Notes: generated from the sequence alone by a model not told the origin. A stretch of 50,090 nucleotides of DNA from Alcaligenaceae bacterium (GCA_013416485.1 JACCEO010000013.1:22060-72149); one strand, 5' to 3'. Shown: positions 27,815 to 38,258, numbered from the stretch's first letter. A program made the numbers and translations.

Positions 27815-28219
27815 ATGACATTCCGTAAACCCATAGATTCTAGCTGGTCCAATGCCATCAACATGCTGGAACAAGCAGAACGCTTACACCGGCAGTTCTT
27901 TCGTTTAAGCAGTGGCCGCAGCACAGGCCCCTCCTGGGAACCACCAGTCGATATTTTCGAAACTGGTCATACGCTATCCGTCTTGGTGGCTCTGCCAGGT
28001 GTTGATTCTGATCACGTCAAAGTTGTCATAGATGGCAATACATTAGTCGTGCTTGCTCAACGTGCGATCCCTGCCCCTGTATCCGCCCAGATTCGCCGTA
28101 TGGAAATTCCTTATGGCCATTTTGAGCGGCACATAGAATTGCCATCAGGCCACTTTGACATTCAAGAGACCACACTAAGCAATGGATGTCTGTTCCTACG
28201 CTTATTAAAACGCGCATAG
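27815..28219 (+). CDS. Hsp20 small heat-shock protein
   Basis: A 134-residue chaperone of the alpha-crystallin family that holds unfolding proteins in a refoldable state. The alpha-crystallin domain runs from about WEPPVDIFET (residue 47) through ALPGVD and VDGNTLVVLAQR to the C-terminal beta-sandwich, HFERHIELPSGHFD. The final strand contains the G-x-L-like GCLFLRL, but the C-terminal IxI anchor is missing, so large oligomers may not form as usual. ATG 27815 follows GAGG. lon starts 24 bases downstream on the same strand, a chaperone-protease operon. No clear sigma-32 promoter was recognised upstream. Confidence 0.88.
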   Translation: MTFRKPIDSSWSNAINMLEQAERLHRQFFRLSSGRSTGPSWEPPVDIFETGHTLSVLVALPGVDSDHVKVVIDGNTLVVLAQRAIPAPVSAQIRRMEIPYGHFERHIELPSGHFDIQETTLSNGCLFLRLLKRA

Positions 28220-28243
28220 CACCAACCCACCAGTAGGTTAGCC

Positions 28244-30625
28244 ATGGCAAACGACAACAGCACCACCGATAAAGAACAAGCTGCTCCGGCAATTACCTTA
28301 GCAGAAGATGCATTGATCATTATTCCGGTACGTAATCTGGTGCTATTTCCCGGATTGGTTGTGCCACTTAGCATAGGTCGTGAAAGCTCTGTTGCAGCGG
28401 CACAAGAAGCAGCTCGTTCTGGACGTCAAATTGCGGTGTTATTACAAAAAGAAAATGCCCCTAACGAACCCACTTCAGAACAATTATTTCATATAGGCAC
28501 GGTGGCCAGCATAGTGCGTTACATCACTGTGGCCGATGGTTCACATCACATCATTTGCCAAGGTGAAGGACGTTGTCGGGTCAAAGAATTCCTAACGGGA
28601 TACCCTTTCACTGTCGCCACGGTAGAGCGGATTGAAGAACCAAAAACCTCTAACCTGACGATAGAAGCACTAATGGTGCAGCTAAAAACCCGCAGCGCTG
28701 AAATATTACAAATGCTGCCCCAAGCTCCTGTGGAATTGCTTGCTTCCACTCAGAACATTACATCACCTTCGGTCTTAACTGACTTTATTGCTGGTGTCAT
28801 GGATTTAAAGCCAACAGAAAAACAGGAAGTACTGGAAACCATAGACTTAGAAGCACGCATGAATAAAGTGCTTACTTTTCTGGTTCACAATATCGAGGTT
28901 CTGCGCATAAGTCAGGATATTGATCAACAGACCAAGGAACGCTTCGAAGACCGTCAACGTGAAGTGCTATTGCGCGAGCAATTAAAAACCATACAAAAAC
29001 AACTAGGGGAAACGGATAACAACGACGCTGAAATTGCTGAGGTCCAAGAAAAAATACTACAAGCCAATATCCCAAAAGAAATAGAAACTCAATTACTTAA
29101 AGAACTAAAACGCCTGCAGCGCATGACAGATGCATCGGCGGAATACTCTATGCTACGCACCTATTTGGACTGGGTAACCGAACTGCCTTGGTCCATTACC
29201 ACCGAAGATCGCATCGATATCGCTGAAGCACGCACCATACTGGACCACGACCATTACGGGCTAGATAAAGTAAAGCGTCGTATCTTGGAGTACCTAGCAG
29301 TCCAAAAGCTTAATCCCAAAGGCAAAAGTCCCATATTGTGTTTTGTGGGTCCTCCTGGGGTAGGTAAAACATCATTGGGGCTAAGCATAGCCAAAGCCAC
29401 AGGACGTAAGTTTGCTCGTTTTAGTTTGGGAGGCGTCCACGACGAAGCGGAAATACGTGGCCATAGGCGCACTTACATCGGTGCCCTACCTGGCAACATT
29501 ATTCAAGCCATACACAAGGCAGGCTCCAAGAACTGCGTCCTGATGCTGGATGAAATCGATAAGATGGGTTCAGGTATACAAGGAGACCCAGCGGCTGCCC
29601 TACTGGAAGTATTGGACCCAGAGCAAAATGGCACTTTTCGCGACAACTACTTGGCCTTACCTTTTGATTTGTCGCACATTATGTTTATTACTACCGCCAA
29701 TATGCTGGATACCGTTCCTATTCCATTGCGTGATCGCATGGAAGTAATACAGCTGCCAGGCTATACCGAAGAAGAAAAAATACAAATCGCCAAACGCTAC
29801 TTGGTAAGACGTCAAATGATTGCCAACGGTCTACAGCCCGGAAACTGCGAAATGACTGACGATGCTTTGCACACGATAGTGCATAGTTATACACGTGAAG
29901 CTGGCGTACGTAATTTGGAACGCGAAATAGGCAATGTCATGCGCCATGTGGCTATGCGCATTGCCGAGGGTACAGCACAACAGGTAGTAATCAATGTGGA
30001 TGAGCTACACAACGCGCTAGGGCCTGAAAAATTTGAAAGTGAAATCGCCATGCGCATCAGCCTTCCAGGTGTTGCAACAGGCTTGGCCTGGACCCCTGTA
30101 GGAGGCGATATCTTATTTATAGAAGCTAGCCGCTCTCCGGGTAGTGGTAAGTTGATCCTGACAGGACAATTGGGTGATGTCATGAAAGAAAGTGCCCAAG
30201 CCGCACTTACATTGGTCAAATCAGGATCCGAGCACCTTAATATTCCATCTAAGCTTTTTGAGAAAATAGACATCCACGTGCACGTACCCGCTGGTGCCAT
30301 ACCCAAAGACGGCCCTAGTGCGGGTGTGGCCATGTACCTGGCGCTATTATCCTTACTCACCAACACTCCCGTGCAAAGCGATCATGCCATGACAGGAGAA
30401 ATCAGTTTGCGTGGCTTGGTTCTACCCATAGGTGGTGTCAAGGAGAAAGTGCTTGCGGCATTACAGGCAGGTATCACTACCGTTATGCTGCCTGCACGCA
30501 ACCAGCGTGATCTGGATGAAATCCCCGAAGAAGCGCGTAAACGTTTACGTTTTATTTGGCTTAATACCGTTGACGATGCGGCCAAGGCGGCTTTGTTAAG
30601 TAATCCTGAAAAGGTGCAGTCTTAA
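28244..30625 (+). CDS. lon: ATP-dependent Lon protease
   Basis: A 793-residue cytoplasmic AAA+ serine protease of family S16. It has the N-terminal LAN substrate domain (IPVRNLVLFPGLVVPLSIGR region), a coiled-coil linker, and an ATPase module with Walker A GPPGVGKTS and Walker B LMLDEIDKMG. The protease domain has catalytic Ser692 in KDGPSAGVAMY and Lys735 in GGVKEK. All active residues are present. The setting after hsp20, not next to clpPX as is usual for the main lon, suggests a second Lon paralogue coexpressed with the small chaperone. That is inference; the rest of the genome is not visible. It is convergent with the peptidase gene, with 10 bases between stops. Confidence 0.95.
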   Translation: MANDNSTTDKEQAAPAITLAEDALIIIPVRNLVLFPGLVVPLSIGRESSVAAAQEAARSGRQIAVLLQKENAPNEPTSEQLFHIGTVASIVRYITVADGSHHIICQGEGRCRVKEFLTGYPFTVATVERIEEPKTSNLTIEALMVQLKTRSAEILQMLPQAPVELLASTQNITSPSVLTDFIAGVMDLKPTEKQEVLETIDLEARMNKVLTFLVHNIEVLRISQDIDQQTKERFEDRQREVLLREQLKTIQKQLGETDNNDAEIAEVQEKILQANIPKEIETQLLKELKRLQRMTDASAEYSMLRTYLDWVTELPWSITTEDRIDIAEARTILDHDHYGLDKVKRRILEYLAVQKLNPKGKSPILCFVGPPGVGKTSLGLSIAKATGRKFARFSLGGVHDEAEIRGHRRTYIGALPGNIIQAIHKAGSKNCVLMLDEIDKMGSGIQGDPAAALLEVLDPEQNGTFRDNYLALPFDLSHIMFITTANMLDTVPIPLRDRMEVIQLPGYTEEEKIQIAKRYLVRRQMIANGLQPGNCEMTDDALHTIVHSYTREAGVRNLEREIGNVMRHVAMRIAEGTAQQVVINVDELHNALGPEKFESEIAMRISLPGVATGLAWTPVGGDILFIEASRSPGSGKLILTGQLGDVMKESAQAALTLVKSGSEHLNIPSKLFEKIDIHVHVPAGAIPKDGPSAGVAMYLALLSLLTNTPVQSDHAMTGEISLRGLVLPIGGVKEKVLAALQAGITTVMLPARNQRDLDEIPEEARKRLRFIWLNTVDDAAKAALLSNPEKVQS

Positions 30626-30635
30626 ATTATTTTGG

Positions 30636-31673
30636 CTACTGTGCCGCCAAAGCTAGTTCTGCAGAAATTTGATTATTCACAACGCGCTGCACACGTACAG
30701 CATCCCCAAAGCGCGAACCGCTTTGGCCTTGGGAATTAAGCAACACAATGGCCAACTTACGTTCACCCAGCTGAATTTGCATGACCAGGCAATCCCCCGC
30801 CAAACGGGTGGTGCCAGTTTTCGAGGCCATGATATTCCAGTTGGGCCTACCAACCAGCATATTTGTATTACGGAACGTTTGCCCATTAACCTCGTGCTTG
30901 GGGTCAGTAGAAAACTGACGTAATAAAGGCTGCTGTGCAACGGCATGAACCAGTTTGACCAGGTCAGTAGCGGACGACACGTTTTCGTTGGACAATCCCG
31001 TAGGGCCAACAAATTTCGAATCTACCATGCCTAAACTTTGTGCCTTAGTATTCATGGCATCCACTAAAGCACTTGCACCACCTGGGTAGGTTCTAGCCAA
31101 AGCTTTTGCGGCGCTGTTCTCCGAGGCAACCAGTGCCAAGTGTAATAGATCGGAACGGCTAAGACGCGCCCCAACAGCCAAACGTGCGGGTAGTTCACTT
31201 TCCGACTGGCGATCTTCGGTCACTATGTTGATCATTTCGTCCATAGGCAAGTGTCTATCAACTACTACTAAAGCCATCATGAGTTTGGTGATGGACGCGA
31301 TAGGCCTTACAACATTTTCCTGACGAGCAAACAGCACTTCTAAGGTATCTACGTCTTGTACGATAACAGTGCTGGACTTGATGTTTTTGATTTCCTCAGC
31401 AGGATTACGTGTGATTAATGTTGCCTTAGCCACCGCATCCGGATCCAGAGGAGCAGGTTTGGCTCCCCAGCGTTTCATCGCAACACGCTTACCATAGCCG
31501 TATTTGCATATGGGTAATGAAGGCTGAGAGTTACAAGGATGAAAGTTAGCGACTTGGGCCGGGGCCGCTGTTGGCCAAGCAGTACCCAAAGCTAGGGCGA
31601 CAGTGGCAGGAAACATGGCCAACCATACAACCCGCCTACTGGATTGAATTGACGTACTTACTGCAATTTGCAT
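30636..31673 (-). CDS. D-alanyl-D-alanine endopeptidase/carboxypeptidase (peptidase S11, PbpG-like)
   Basis: A 345-residue periplasmic low-molecular-weight penicillin-binding protein that trims peptidoglycan peptides. A signal sequence spans about residues 1-40 (to PTAAPAQV). The three catalytic motifs are SITK (SxxK), SENS (SxN) and KTGTT (KTG). The short overall length and the lack of a C-terminal amphipathic anchor fit PbpG (PBP7)-type endopeptidases better than DacA. ATG 31673 follows GGGGGA at good spacing. A hairpin lies in its leader. No cell-wall operon partners are adjacent. Confidence 0.9.
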   Translation of the reverse strand: MQIAVSTSIQSSRRVVWLAMFPATVALALGTAWPTAAPAQVANFHPCNSQPSLPICKYGYGKRVAMKRWGAKPAPLDPDAVAKATLITRNPAEEIKNIKSSTVIVQDVDTLEVLFARQENVVRPIASITKLMMALVVVDRHLPMDEMINIVTEDRQSESELPARLAVGARLSRSDLLHLALVASENSAAKALARTYPGGASALVDAMNTKAQSLGMVDSKFVGPTGLSNENVSSATDLVKLVHAVAQQPLLRQFSTDPKHEVNGQTFRNTNMLVGRPNWNIMASKTGTTRLAGDCLVMQIQLGERKLAIVLLNSQGQSGSRFGDAVRVQRVVNNQISAELALAAQ

Positions 31674-31693
31674 GTGCGGTCCCCCTTGAGGTT

Positions 31694-31718
31694 GCTACAG
31701 CACTTAAGGCGCTGTAGC
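31694..31718. other. hairpin in the leader of the PbpG-like gene
   Basis: Arms GCTACAGC (31,694-31,701) and GCTGTAGC (31,711-31,718) pair perfectly around nine bases. It lies 21-45 bases before the peptidase ATG and downstream of the MFS gene on the same strand. There is no T-run after it, so it is either a factor-dependent end for the MFS transcript or a leader element. Confidence 0.4.
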
Positions 31719-31790
31719 CCCAATACATCCTACAACATGGTGAACCTGTCAGCCAGTGCTGGCAAGATAGTATTACCCCTTGAGTTAGCG

Positions 31791-33026
31791 CTACAAAGTA
31801 TTGACCACCGGCGCCGGCCGCAGTAAAGCAGCTACACCTAGCGCAGCTATAGCCATAAGCAGCGGCGCAAACGACACCCAAAGCACCATGCTCCAACCGT
31901 GAGAATCAAGCAGGCTACCTGAGGCAAAAGACCCCACGGCCATAATTCCAAACACAATAAAATCATTGAACGATTGCACGCGTGCCCCTTCTTCAGGTCG
32001 ATGGCATTCCAGCACCAGCGCCGATGCCCCGACAAAACTGAAGTTCCAACCCAGCCCAAGTAAGATCAAAGTAAGCCAAAAATGCGCTACATCTATACCT
32101 GCCAAACCAATTGCTGCCGATAAGCCGATTAACACCAAACCAACAAACACCACTGGGCCAGCCCTGAAACGCGAGATTAAACGCCCAGTGAAAAAGCTAG
32201 GTAGAAACATAGCAATAACGTGCCACTGCATGCCCAAGTTAGCGGTTTCTATAGGATGGCCACACATTTGCATAGCCAACGGCGCGGCAGTCATGATGAA
32301 GTTCATGAGCAAATAGGACACTGTCCCGCAAATGACCGCGGTAATGAAACGCGGTTGGCTTATTATCGCGGAAAGTGGTCGCCCACCGGCCTCTTTTTTT
32401 GGGGTTAGATTAGGTAAGCGTACCCCCATCAATACTACTGCCGACAACGCTGCAACGGCAGCTTGGACCAAAAAGGTGACGGCAAACATATAGGGTTGCC
32501 ATAAATTCATGGTGTAGGTAACCAGCTGTGGCCCTATGACACCGGCTGCTACGCCCCCTCCCATAACAAATGAAAGAGCACGCGCTCGCATTTTTGGCTC
32601 TACGCCATCGGCAGCGGCAAAACGGAAAGACAAAACCACTGCGGCATAAGCACCACCAAAGAAGGTACCTAAGCAAAACAACCAAAACGAACCTAATACA
32701 ACTGCCAATGCCGCCAACAGTCCAACCAACACGCCACAACCTGCCCCGGCCAAGAAGGCGGCTCGCCTACCATATCGCCTAGCAAGGATACCCATAGGTA
32801 TGATGCAAGCTGCCATGCCAACCACAAAAATTGAAATGGGTAAGGTGGCTAAAGACTTGTCAGGAGCAATGACGTTACCAACGATAGCTCCTGTGGCGTA
32901 AACTACGATTGAGTTTGCTCCGGCCAAAGCCTGCGCCAGCGTAAGACGAATAATATTCCCACGCTGATTGCGCTGAGACAATATGGGCGCACTTTCGTTA
33001 AGCGACGCGGCAGCAGAATGAGACAA
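31791..33026 (-). CDS. MFS transporter
   Basis: A 411-residue inner-membrane carrier with about 12 hydrophobic segments arranged in two six-helix halves. The cytoplasmic loop between helices 2 and 3 is ILARRYGRRAAFL, the MFS signature, and a second basic loop, FFTGRLISRFRAGP, marks the equivalent site in the C-terminal half. The protein starts with a hydrophilic leader. TTG 33026 is the likely start, with GAGG six to nine bases before it. The substrate cannot be inferred; drug, sugar or acid export are all possible. It is divergent from a diguanylate cyclase gene across about 100 bases. Confidence 0.85.
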   Translation of the reverse strand: MSHSAAASLNESAPILSQRNQRGNIIRLTLAQALAGANSIVVYATGAIVGNVIAPDKSLATLPISIFVVGMAACIIPMGILARRYGRRAAFLAGAGCGVLVGLLAALAVVLGSFWLFCLGTFFGGAYAAVVLSFRFAAADGVEPKMRARALSFVMGGGVAAGVIGPQLVTYTMNLWQPYMFAVTFLVQAAVAALSAVVLMGVRLPNLTPKKEAGGRPLSAIISQPRFITAVICGTVSYLLMNFIMTAAPLAMQMCGHPIETANLGMQWHVIAMFLPSFFTGRLISRFRAGPVVFVGLVLIGLSAAIGLAGIDVAHFWLTLILLGLGWNFSFVGASALVLECHRPEEGARVQSFNDFIVFGIMAVGSFASGSLLDSHGWSMVLWVSFAPLLMAIAALGVAALLRPAPVVNTL

Positions 33027-33126
33027 GATTTACCTCAATTAAAATATAAGAACAGCAACATATAAGCGTATCACTATATGTGACCAGCAGCTACAATATA
33101 CCCCCCTTATCCTGACAACTTTATCT

Positions 33127-34728
33127 TTGACGGCGGCATTGACTACATTCTTTACGGTTCTTGAAACACTGCATAGGCGCACACTGGCCTTGCGCCTGGG
33201 GTTGGTTACATTATTCACGATTTGTAGTATTTTGTTAACAGAATTAGTCTTTGCATGTGACGGAGCGAAAAATATCCGTTTGTCTAAACCCGTAACTATC
33301 AGTGCTCAGGAAAGGGCTGACTTTCAAGCCATGCCCCCTCTTAAGGTGCTTGCGCTACACGCCCCGCCAATGGCTCGCTACGATGAAACAACCCAAACCT
33401 ACAGCGGCGTAGGCATAGACATACTCTGTTTTATTACTCAAGATTTAGGTTTGCGCTTTGAGCTACCCCCTGGCCGCGATTTAACCGTGGCGGGTAAGCT
33501 GCAACAGATAAAAAGTGGTCAAGCCGATATATTCATTCCCCTAAGCTATTCAGAAGAACGTGCAGAACATGGCTTGTTTACGGCGTCATATTACAAAAGC
33601 TATTATGCGGTCATTGCACACCATGAGCGTCAGCTTTCAGTCAATCGTACAGCCGACCTAGCCAACTACCAAGTCGGTTTTATACAGGGTGTAGCATTCC
33701 AACCCCTGCTAGAACCCGTAGTTCCTGCAGCACAATTACATGCCTACAACCAAACCACTAGTGATGGACTGTTTCAGGACGTTCTGAATGGAACTATCGA
33801 CCTTGCGGTGTTTAATCAACACATTTTTACTGAGCAACGCTATCAACGAGAATACTTCGATCTTGATATAGTCCATACTTTGTACGAACACCCACGAGCC
33901 TATAGCTACTATTTCAGTAAATCGCCCCAAAATCAGCGCATTATCGAAGTATTTAACCGTTATTTAGCAGTGATAGACGTGTCAGCATCAAAGCTGACGA
34001 ACGCACAAGGAGAACGTCATTTTCTTGAGCGCTATATGGCACAACGCGAACAACGTATTTTTCTACAAACAGCTATCGTAGGCGCGATACTACTAACACT
34101 AATTGCCTATCTAGGACTGTTTAGGTATCGTCGTATGAGCAAGCTTCTAGCTAGGCACAACACTGACATCCAACAGCATCAGCAAGCCCTTCAAGCAGCG
34201 AATGAAAAACTGCAGACCTTAAGCCAAACGGATAGCTTAACTGGATTATCAAATCGTCGGCACTTTGATAACATGTTATCCCACGAATATGCGCGTTACC
34301 TACGCACCGGTTCACCACTAAGTCTGCTAATTATCGATATAGACCATTTCAAACAGGTAAACGACCGGTATGGCCACGCGGTAGGTGATGATTACCTGCA
34401 AGCAATTGCCCGCGCTTTAAAAAGTAGCCTGACACGGTCTACAGACTTAATTGCGCGTTATGGTGGTGAGGAATTCACATGTTTGTTAAGCAACATGACA
34501 TCTGAAGGTGCTTACAACGTCGCCCAACGTATCCACCTGGCGGTGAAAAATTTGGCCCTTCCCAACCCGTTAACTAATTCACAACAACTTACCATCAGTA
34601 TAGGGATGGCAACAGTTATTGTTGGCAATCCCAACATAGCAAGTTTCTTTGAGGTGGCCGACACACAGCTTTACAAGGCCAAGCTACTAGGACGAAATCA
34701 AATATGCGCTACTGTAATAGATTCATAA
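33127..34728 (+). CDS. diguanylate cyclase with periplasmic solute-binding-type sensor
   Basis: A 533-residue membrane protein that makes cyclic di-GMP. A signal or anchor helix lies at about 20-43. It is followed by a periplasmic domain of the SBP_bac_3 (PBPb) type, with LKVLALHAPPMARYDE, YSGVGIDILCFI and IKSGQADIFIPLSYSEER being the two-lobed binding-protein motifs. A second transmembrane segment is near 345-365, then a coiled coil, then GGDEF. The active site GGEEF is at 446-450, with an intact I-site RSTD. No EAL domain is present. The ligand is probably an amino acid or other small solute. The start is TTG 33127 with a weak ribosome site, so the N-terminus is uncertain. Confidence 0.88.
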   Translation: MTAALTTFFTVLETLHRRTLALRLGLVTLFTICSILLTELVFACDGAKNIRLSKPVTISAQERADFQAMPPLKVLALHAPPMARYDETTQTYSGVGIDILCFITQDLGLRFELPPGRDLTVAGKLQQIKSGQADIFIPLSYSEERAEHGLFTASYYKSYYAVIAHHERQLSVNRTADLANYQVGFIQGVAFQPLLEPVVPAAQLHAYNQTTSDGLFQDVLNGTIDLAVFNQHIFTEQRYQREYFDLDIVHTLYEHPRAYSYYFSKSPQNQRIIEVFNRYLAVIDVSASKLTNAQGERHFLERYMAQREQRIFLQTAIVGAILLTLIAYLGLFRYRRMSKLLARHNTDIQQHQQALQAANEKLQTLSQTDSLTGLSNRRHFDNMLSHEYARYLRTGSPLSLLIIDIDHFKQVNDRYGHAVGDDYLQAIARALKSSLTRSTDLIARYGGEEFTCLLSNMTSEGAYNVAQRIHLAVKNLALPNPLTNSQQLTISIGMATVIVGNPNIASFFEVADTQLYKAKLLGRNQICATVIDS

Positions 34729-34848
34729 CCGCTTAATTTCCAGCTTCCTCCATCCAAGTTCACTAGATGTAGCACCAGGCAGATTTTCTCTGTTGCCAGT
34801 CTATAGGTACACTTTGGGCTATTTTCAAACTAATAAACTCCGCTACTC

Positions 34849-36561
34849 ATGCTGACAAAACATCGTTCCAAAGTCGTTACTGAAGGTGCCACGCGTGCAC
34901 CTCATCGTGCCTTTCTGCGTGCCACAGGCTTAGATGACCATGATCTAGGCAAGTCTATGGTCGCCATTATTGGTACTGCTGGTGACAACACCCCCTGCTC
35001 CCAATCGCTGGGCCCTCAAGCAGACAGTGTCCGTTTAGGGGTAGCCGAAGGCGGTGGTGTACCCATTATGATGAACACCATCTCTGTATCCGACGGCACC
35101 TCCATGAACCACGATGGTATGCGTATGAGCCTGGTGTCCAGGGAATTGATTGCCGACAGCATGGAAGTAGCAGTACGCGGTCATGCTTACGACGGTTGGG
35201 TAGGCTTGGGCGGTTGCGATAAAACGTTACCAGGTACGCTGATGGCGATGGTAAGGCTGAATGTACCTGCGGTATTTATCTACGGTGGTTCCATGCTGCC
35301 TGGCTATTCGCCCGACGGCACTGAAAACACCGTACTAAGTGCTATTGAAGGTGTGGGCCGCTATCAAACTGGCGCTATTTCTATAGAACAACTGAACGGC
35401 ATAGAACGAACCTGTGCCATGACAGTGGGTTCCTGTCCTGGCCAATTCACCGCCAACACTATGGGTATGGTGGCTGAAGCCTTGGGTATGTCTTTCCTAG
35501 GTTCATCGACCATACCTGCGGTGTACAGCCTGCGTCATGCCTTGGCTCGCCGTGCAGGTCGTCGCGTAATGGAAATTCTGGCCCAAGGTGGGCCATTACC
35601 ACGCGAACTTGTTACACGAAAAAGCCTGGAAAATGCAGCTGCAGCTGTTGCCGCCACAGGTGGTTCTACCAATGTGGCATTGCATATTCCTGCAATTGCC
35701 CATGAGGCTGGCATACGTTTCACGATGGATGATATGGCCGAGGTATTTAACCGCACGCCATTGATAGCCGACTTACAACCTGGTGGACGGTATTTAGCAC
35801 GTGACCTGGATATTATTGGTGGTGTACCGGTAATACTTAAAACTTTGTTAGATAGTGGTCATTTACATGGCGACGCCTTAACGATTACTGGTGAAACCCT
35901 TGCCGAAGCCTTGGCAGACTTCCCCAGTGCCGATGGACGTATCGTACGTGCCACAGAAACTCCAATACACGCCACAGGCGGTTTGGTGGTTTTAAAAGGC
36001 AATCTATGTCCAGATGGTGCTTTGGTAAAAATTGCAGGCTTAAAGTCCCTGGTTTTTGAGGGACATGCCCGTGTTTTTGAAACAGAAGAAGATTGCATGA
36101 AAGTGGTTTCGCAGCAAAGCTACCAGGCTGGCGATGTACTAATAATACGTAATGAAGGCCCTAAAGGTGGCCCCGGCATGCGCGAAATGCTTAGTGTGAC
36201 TGCTGCCATCTATGGTCAGGGTAATGGTGAAAAAGTCGCCTTGCTTACCGATGGTCGTTTTTCAGGCGCAACACGCGGTATGTGCATAGGTTATACCAGC
36301 CCTGAAGCTGCTGCCGGCGGTCCTATCGGGCTAGTACATGACGGAGACCGCATCACCATAGATGCTACAAAATCCAGTATACATTTGCATGTCAGCGATG
36401 AAGAATTAGCCGTTCGCAAAACTCAGTGGCAGCCATATACTCGTGGACACCTGGCAGGTGCCTTGGAAAAGTACGCGCGTTTAGTTGGCTCTACCCACGA
36501 AGGTGCTGTCACGCACTCAGGCGCTGCCCAATGGCCATTGGAAGACACTACAGATGCCTAA
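34849..36561 (+). CDS. IlvD/Edd-family dehydratase
   Basis: A 570-residue iron-sulfur dehydratase removing water from a 2,3-dihydroxy or polyhydroxy acid to give a 2-oxo acid. Cluster cysteines are C50 in DNTPCSQ, C123 in GGCDKT and C196 in [12 protein letters not shown]. The C-terminal swivel domain has [13 protein letters not shown] and [13 protein letters not shown]. It has the length of dihydroxyacid dehydratase. However, GSCPGQF differs from the usual GACGGMY, and the gene opens a sugar-acid operon, so a sugar-acid dehydratase role is more likely than valine/isoleucine synthesis. The next gene overlaps its 3' end by eight bases. The substrate is not determined. Confidence 0.9.
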   Translation: MLTKHRSKVVTEGATRAPHRAFLRATGLDDHDLGKSMVAIIGTAGDNTPCSQSLGPQADSVRLGVAEGGGVPIMMNTISVSDGTSMNHDGMRMSLVSRELIADSMEVAVRGHAYDGWVGLGGCDKTLPGTLMAMVRLNVPAVFIYGGSMLPGYSPDGTENTVLSAIEGVGRYQTGAISIEQLNGIERTCAMTVGSCPGQFTANTMGMVAEALGMSFLGSSTIPAVYSLRHALARRAGRRVMEILAQGGPLPRELVTRKSLENAAAAVAATGGSTNVALHIPAIAHEAGIRFTMDDMAEVFNRTPLIADLQPGGRYLARDLDIIGGVPVILKTLLDSGHLHGDALTITGETLAEALADFPSADGRIVRATETPIHATGGLVVLKGNLCPDGALVKIAGLKSLVFEGHARVFETEEDCMKVVSQQSYQAGDVLIIRNEGPKGGPGMREMLSVTAAIYGQGNGEKVALLTDGRFSGATRGMCIGYTSPEAAAGGPIGLVHDGDRITIDATKSSIHLHVSDEELAVRKTQWQPYTRGHLAGALEKYARLVGSTHEGAVTHSGAAQWPLEDTTDA

Positions 36562-37459
36562 GATGAAACTAGGGTTTTGCGGTTTGGGGCTAATGGGTGC
36601 TGCTATGGTGCAGCGTCTTCTAGAGGCTGGTCACGAAGTCAAAGTATGGAACCGTTCAGCGGAAAAAGCCCAGGCTCTGGCCGCGCTAGGTGCTCAGGTG
36701 GTCGCCAGTCCTTATCTAGTTGCAGAAGACGTTGACGGTGTGCTGATGTGTTTATTTGATGCCAAAGCGGTAGAAGCCGTGGTATTTGGCACTGAAGGGC
36801 TAGCACAGGCGACTGAATTAGCGTGGCTGGTAGATCACTCCAGCATAGATCCCGAAGCAACCCGCACCATGGCAAACCGTTTGGCACTGGCCAATGGTAC
36901 TGATTGGATCGATGCCCCAGTATCTGGGGGTATACCTGGCGTTCAAGCAGGTACTCTGGCGATTATGAGCGGTGGACATGAAACCCATATGGAGTCTGCC
37001 TGCACAGCCATGCGAGCTTACGCAGGCAACATTACTCACATGGGAAGCTCCGGTGCAGGCCAAGCCACCAAGCTGTGTAATCAAGCCATAGTCGCCACCA
37101 CTGTTGTTGCTTTGGCTGAAGCCTTGGGTTTTGCTAAACGTAATGGAATAGACGTACATAAGCTTGCACCTGCATTAGCAGGTGGCTGGGCTGACTCCAA
37201 GCCACTACAGGTATTTGCACCACGCATGATAGAAGCCCAAGACAGCAGCATAGGCGCCTTGTCGACCATGCTTAAAGACATAGACACCGTTATCGCCAAT
37301 GCCCAGCAAAGTGGCGCACCCATGCCGTTAACAGCTAACGTACAGCAAATATTGCGTATGGCCAGCGCTATGGGTCTAGCAGAAGCTGAGCTGTCAGCGG
37401 TAATCAGTGTAGTTATGCCAGAGTACCGATCGGCCTTTCTTCAGCAAATTGGCAATTGA
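36554..37459 (+). CDS. beta-hydroxyacid dehydrogenase, LtnD-like
   Basis: A 301-residue NAD(P)-dependent dehydrogenase of the 3-hydroxyisobutyrate family. It has a [12 protein letters not shown] dinucleotide loop, a [10 protein letters not shown] substrate loop, a catalytic lysine in [11 protein letters not shown], and LKDIDTVI in the C-terminal helical domain. It sits next to OtnI-like and DenD-like genes, where the known partner is L-threonate dehydrogenase (LtnD, which oxidises L-threonate to 2-oxo-tetronate), so I infer a similar role. The upstream frame is open, but ATG 36554 or 36563 (MKLGF) fits the fold. It overlaps the dehydratase gene by eight bases, showing translational coupling. 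Confidence 0.82.
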   Translation: MPKMKLGFCGLGLMGAAMVQRLLEAGHEVKVWNRSAEKAQALAALGAQVVASPYLVAEDVDGVLMCLFDAKAVEAVVFGTEGLAQATELAWLVDHSSIDPEATRTMANRLALANGTDWIDAPVSGGIPGVQAGTLAIMSGGHETHMESACTAMRAYAGNITHMGSSGAGQATKLCNQAIVATTVVALAEALGFAKRNGIDVHKLAPALAGGWADSKPLQVFAPRMIEAQDSSIGALSTMLKDIDTVIANAQQSGAPMPLTANVQQILRMASAMGLAEAELSAVISVVMPEYRSAFLQQIGN

Positions 37460-37472
37460 CGAAGGCTGATTT

Positions 37473-38258
37473 ATGCAATTAGCCGCCAACCTTAGCTGGC
37501 TGTACCCACATCTGGAATGGGACAATCGTTTTCAAGCAGCTGCACACGATGGTTTCCAAGGTGTGGAAATTCTGCAGCCTTACGCCTATCCACCTGCTTG
37601 GTATGCTCAGCATTTGCAAAACGCTGAACTAACGCTTACCTTGATCAACACCCCTATGGGTCAGAATCAAGGTCACATGGGTTGGGCGGCAATTCCTGGT
37701 GCCCAACAACAGTTTCAGCAGGCCTTCGATCAGGCACGTGCGGTAGCGCATGCTACCGGGTGCCGACGTATCCATGTGATGGCGGGTAATACCAAGGGCC
37801 TGTCTCATGCAGATTGCAAGGCTACCTTGCTGCATAACTTGGATTACGCCTTGGCATTCGCCGAGAGCGACGACTTGATACTAACGTTAGAAGCGCTTAA
37901 TCGTAGTGATATCCCGGATTACTTCTATTATTTACCCGAACAAGTGCTGGAGATCCTACGTCAATTTGATACTACGCGTTTGCGTTTGCAGTTTGATTTT
38001 TACCACTGCCTAAAAGAGCAGCAGGACGTATCGGTCAGTGTAGCCACTTGCGGACCTTGGATCGCTTATGTACAAATAGCTGGCGTCGATGGCCGCTACG
38101 AGCCAGACCTACACCAGCATGACCTACTAAATGCGCTAACAGCCCTACCCCGCTTAGGTTATGACGACTGGCTAGGTTGTGAGTACCGGCCCCGCAGTCT
38201 ACCTGCGGATAATCTGTCGTGGTGTTTCCCCTTGCGCGAGCTAGGAGTCCTGCAATAA
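37473..38258 (+). CDS. hydroxypyruvate isomerase family protein, OtnI-like
   Basis: A 261-residue TIM-barrel protein of the xylose-isomerase-like fold. Conserved acidic and histidine residues sit in LEALNRSDIPDYF, QFDFYHC and LGCEYRP, matching the hydroxypyruvate isomerase/OtnI family. OtnI converts 2-oxo-tetronate to 3-oxo-tetronate in four-carbon sugar-acid catabolism. It starts 13 bases after the dehydrogenase stop and shares one base with the next ATG (TAATG), so the genes are cotranslated. The kinase and decarboxylase that normally follow this step are not in the window. Confidence 0.82.
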   Translation: MQLAANLSWLYPHLEWDNRFQAAAHDGFQGVEILQPYAYPPAWYAQHLQNAELTLTLINTPMGQNQGHMGWAAIPGAQQQFQQAFDQARAVAHATGCRRIHVMAGNTKGLSHADCKATLLHNLDYALAFAESDDLILTLEALNRSDIPDYFYYLPEQVLEILRQFDTTRLRLQFDFYHCLKEQQDVSVSVATCGPWIAYVQIAGVDGRYEPDLHQHDLLNALTALPRLGYDDWLGCEYRPRSLPADNLSWCFPLRELGVLQ

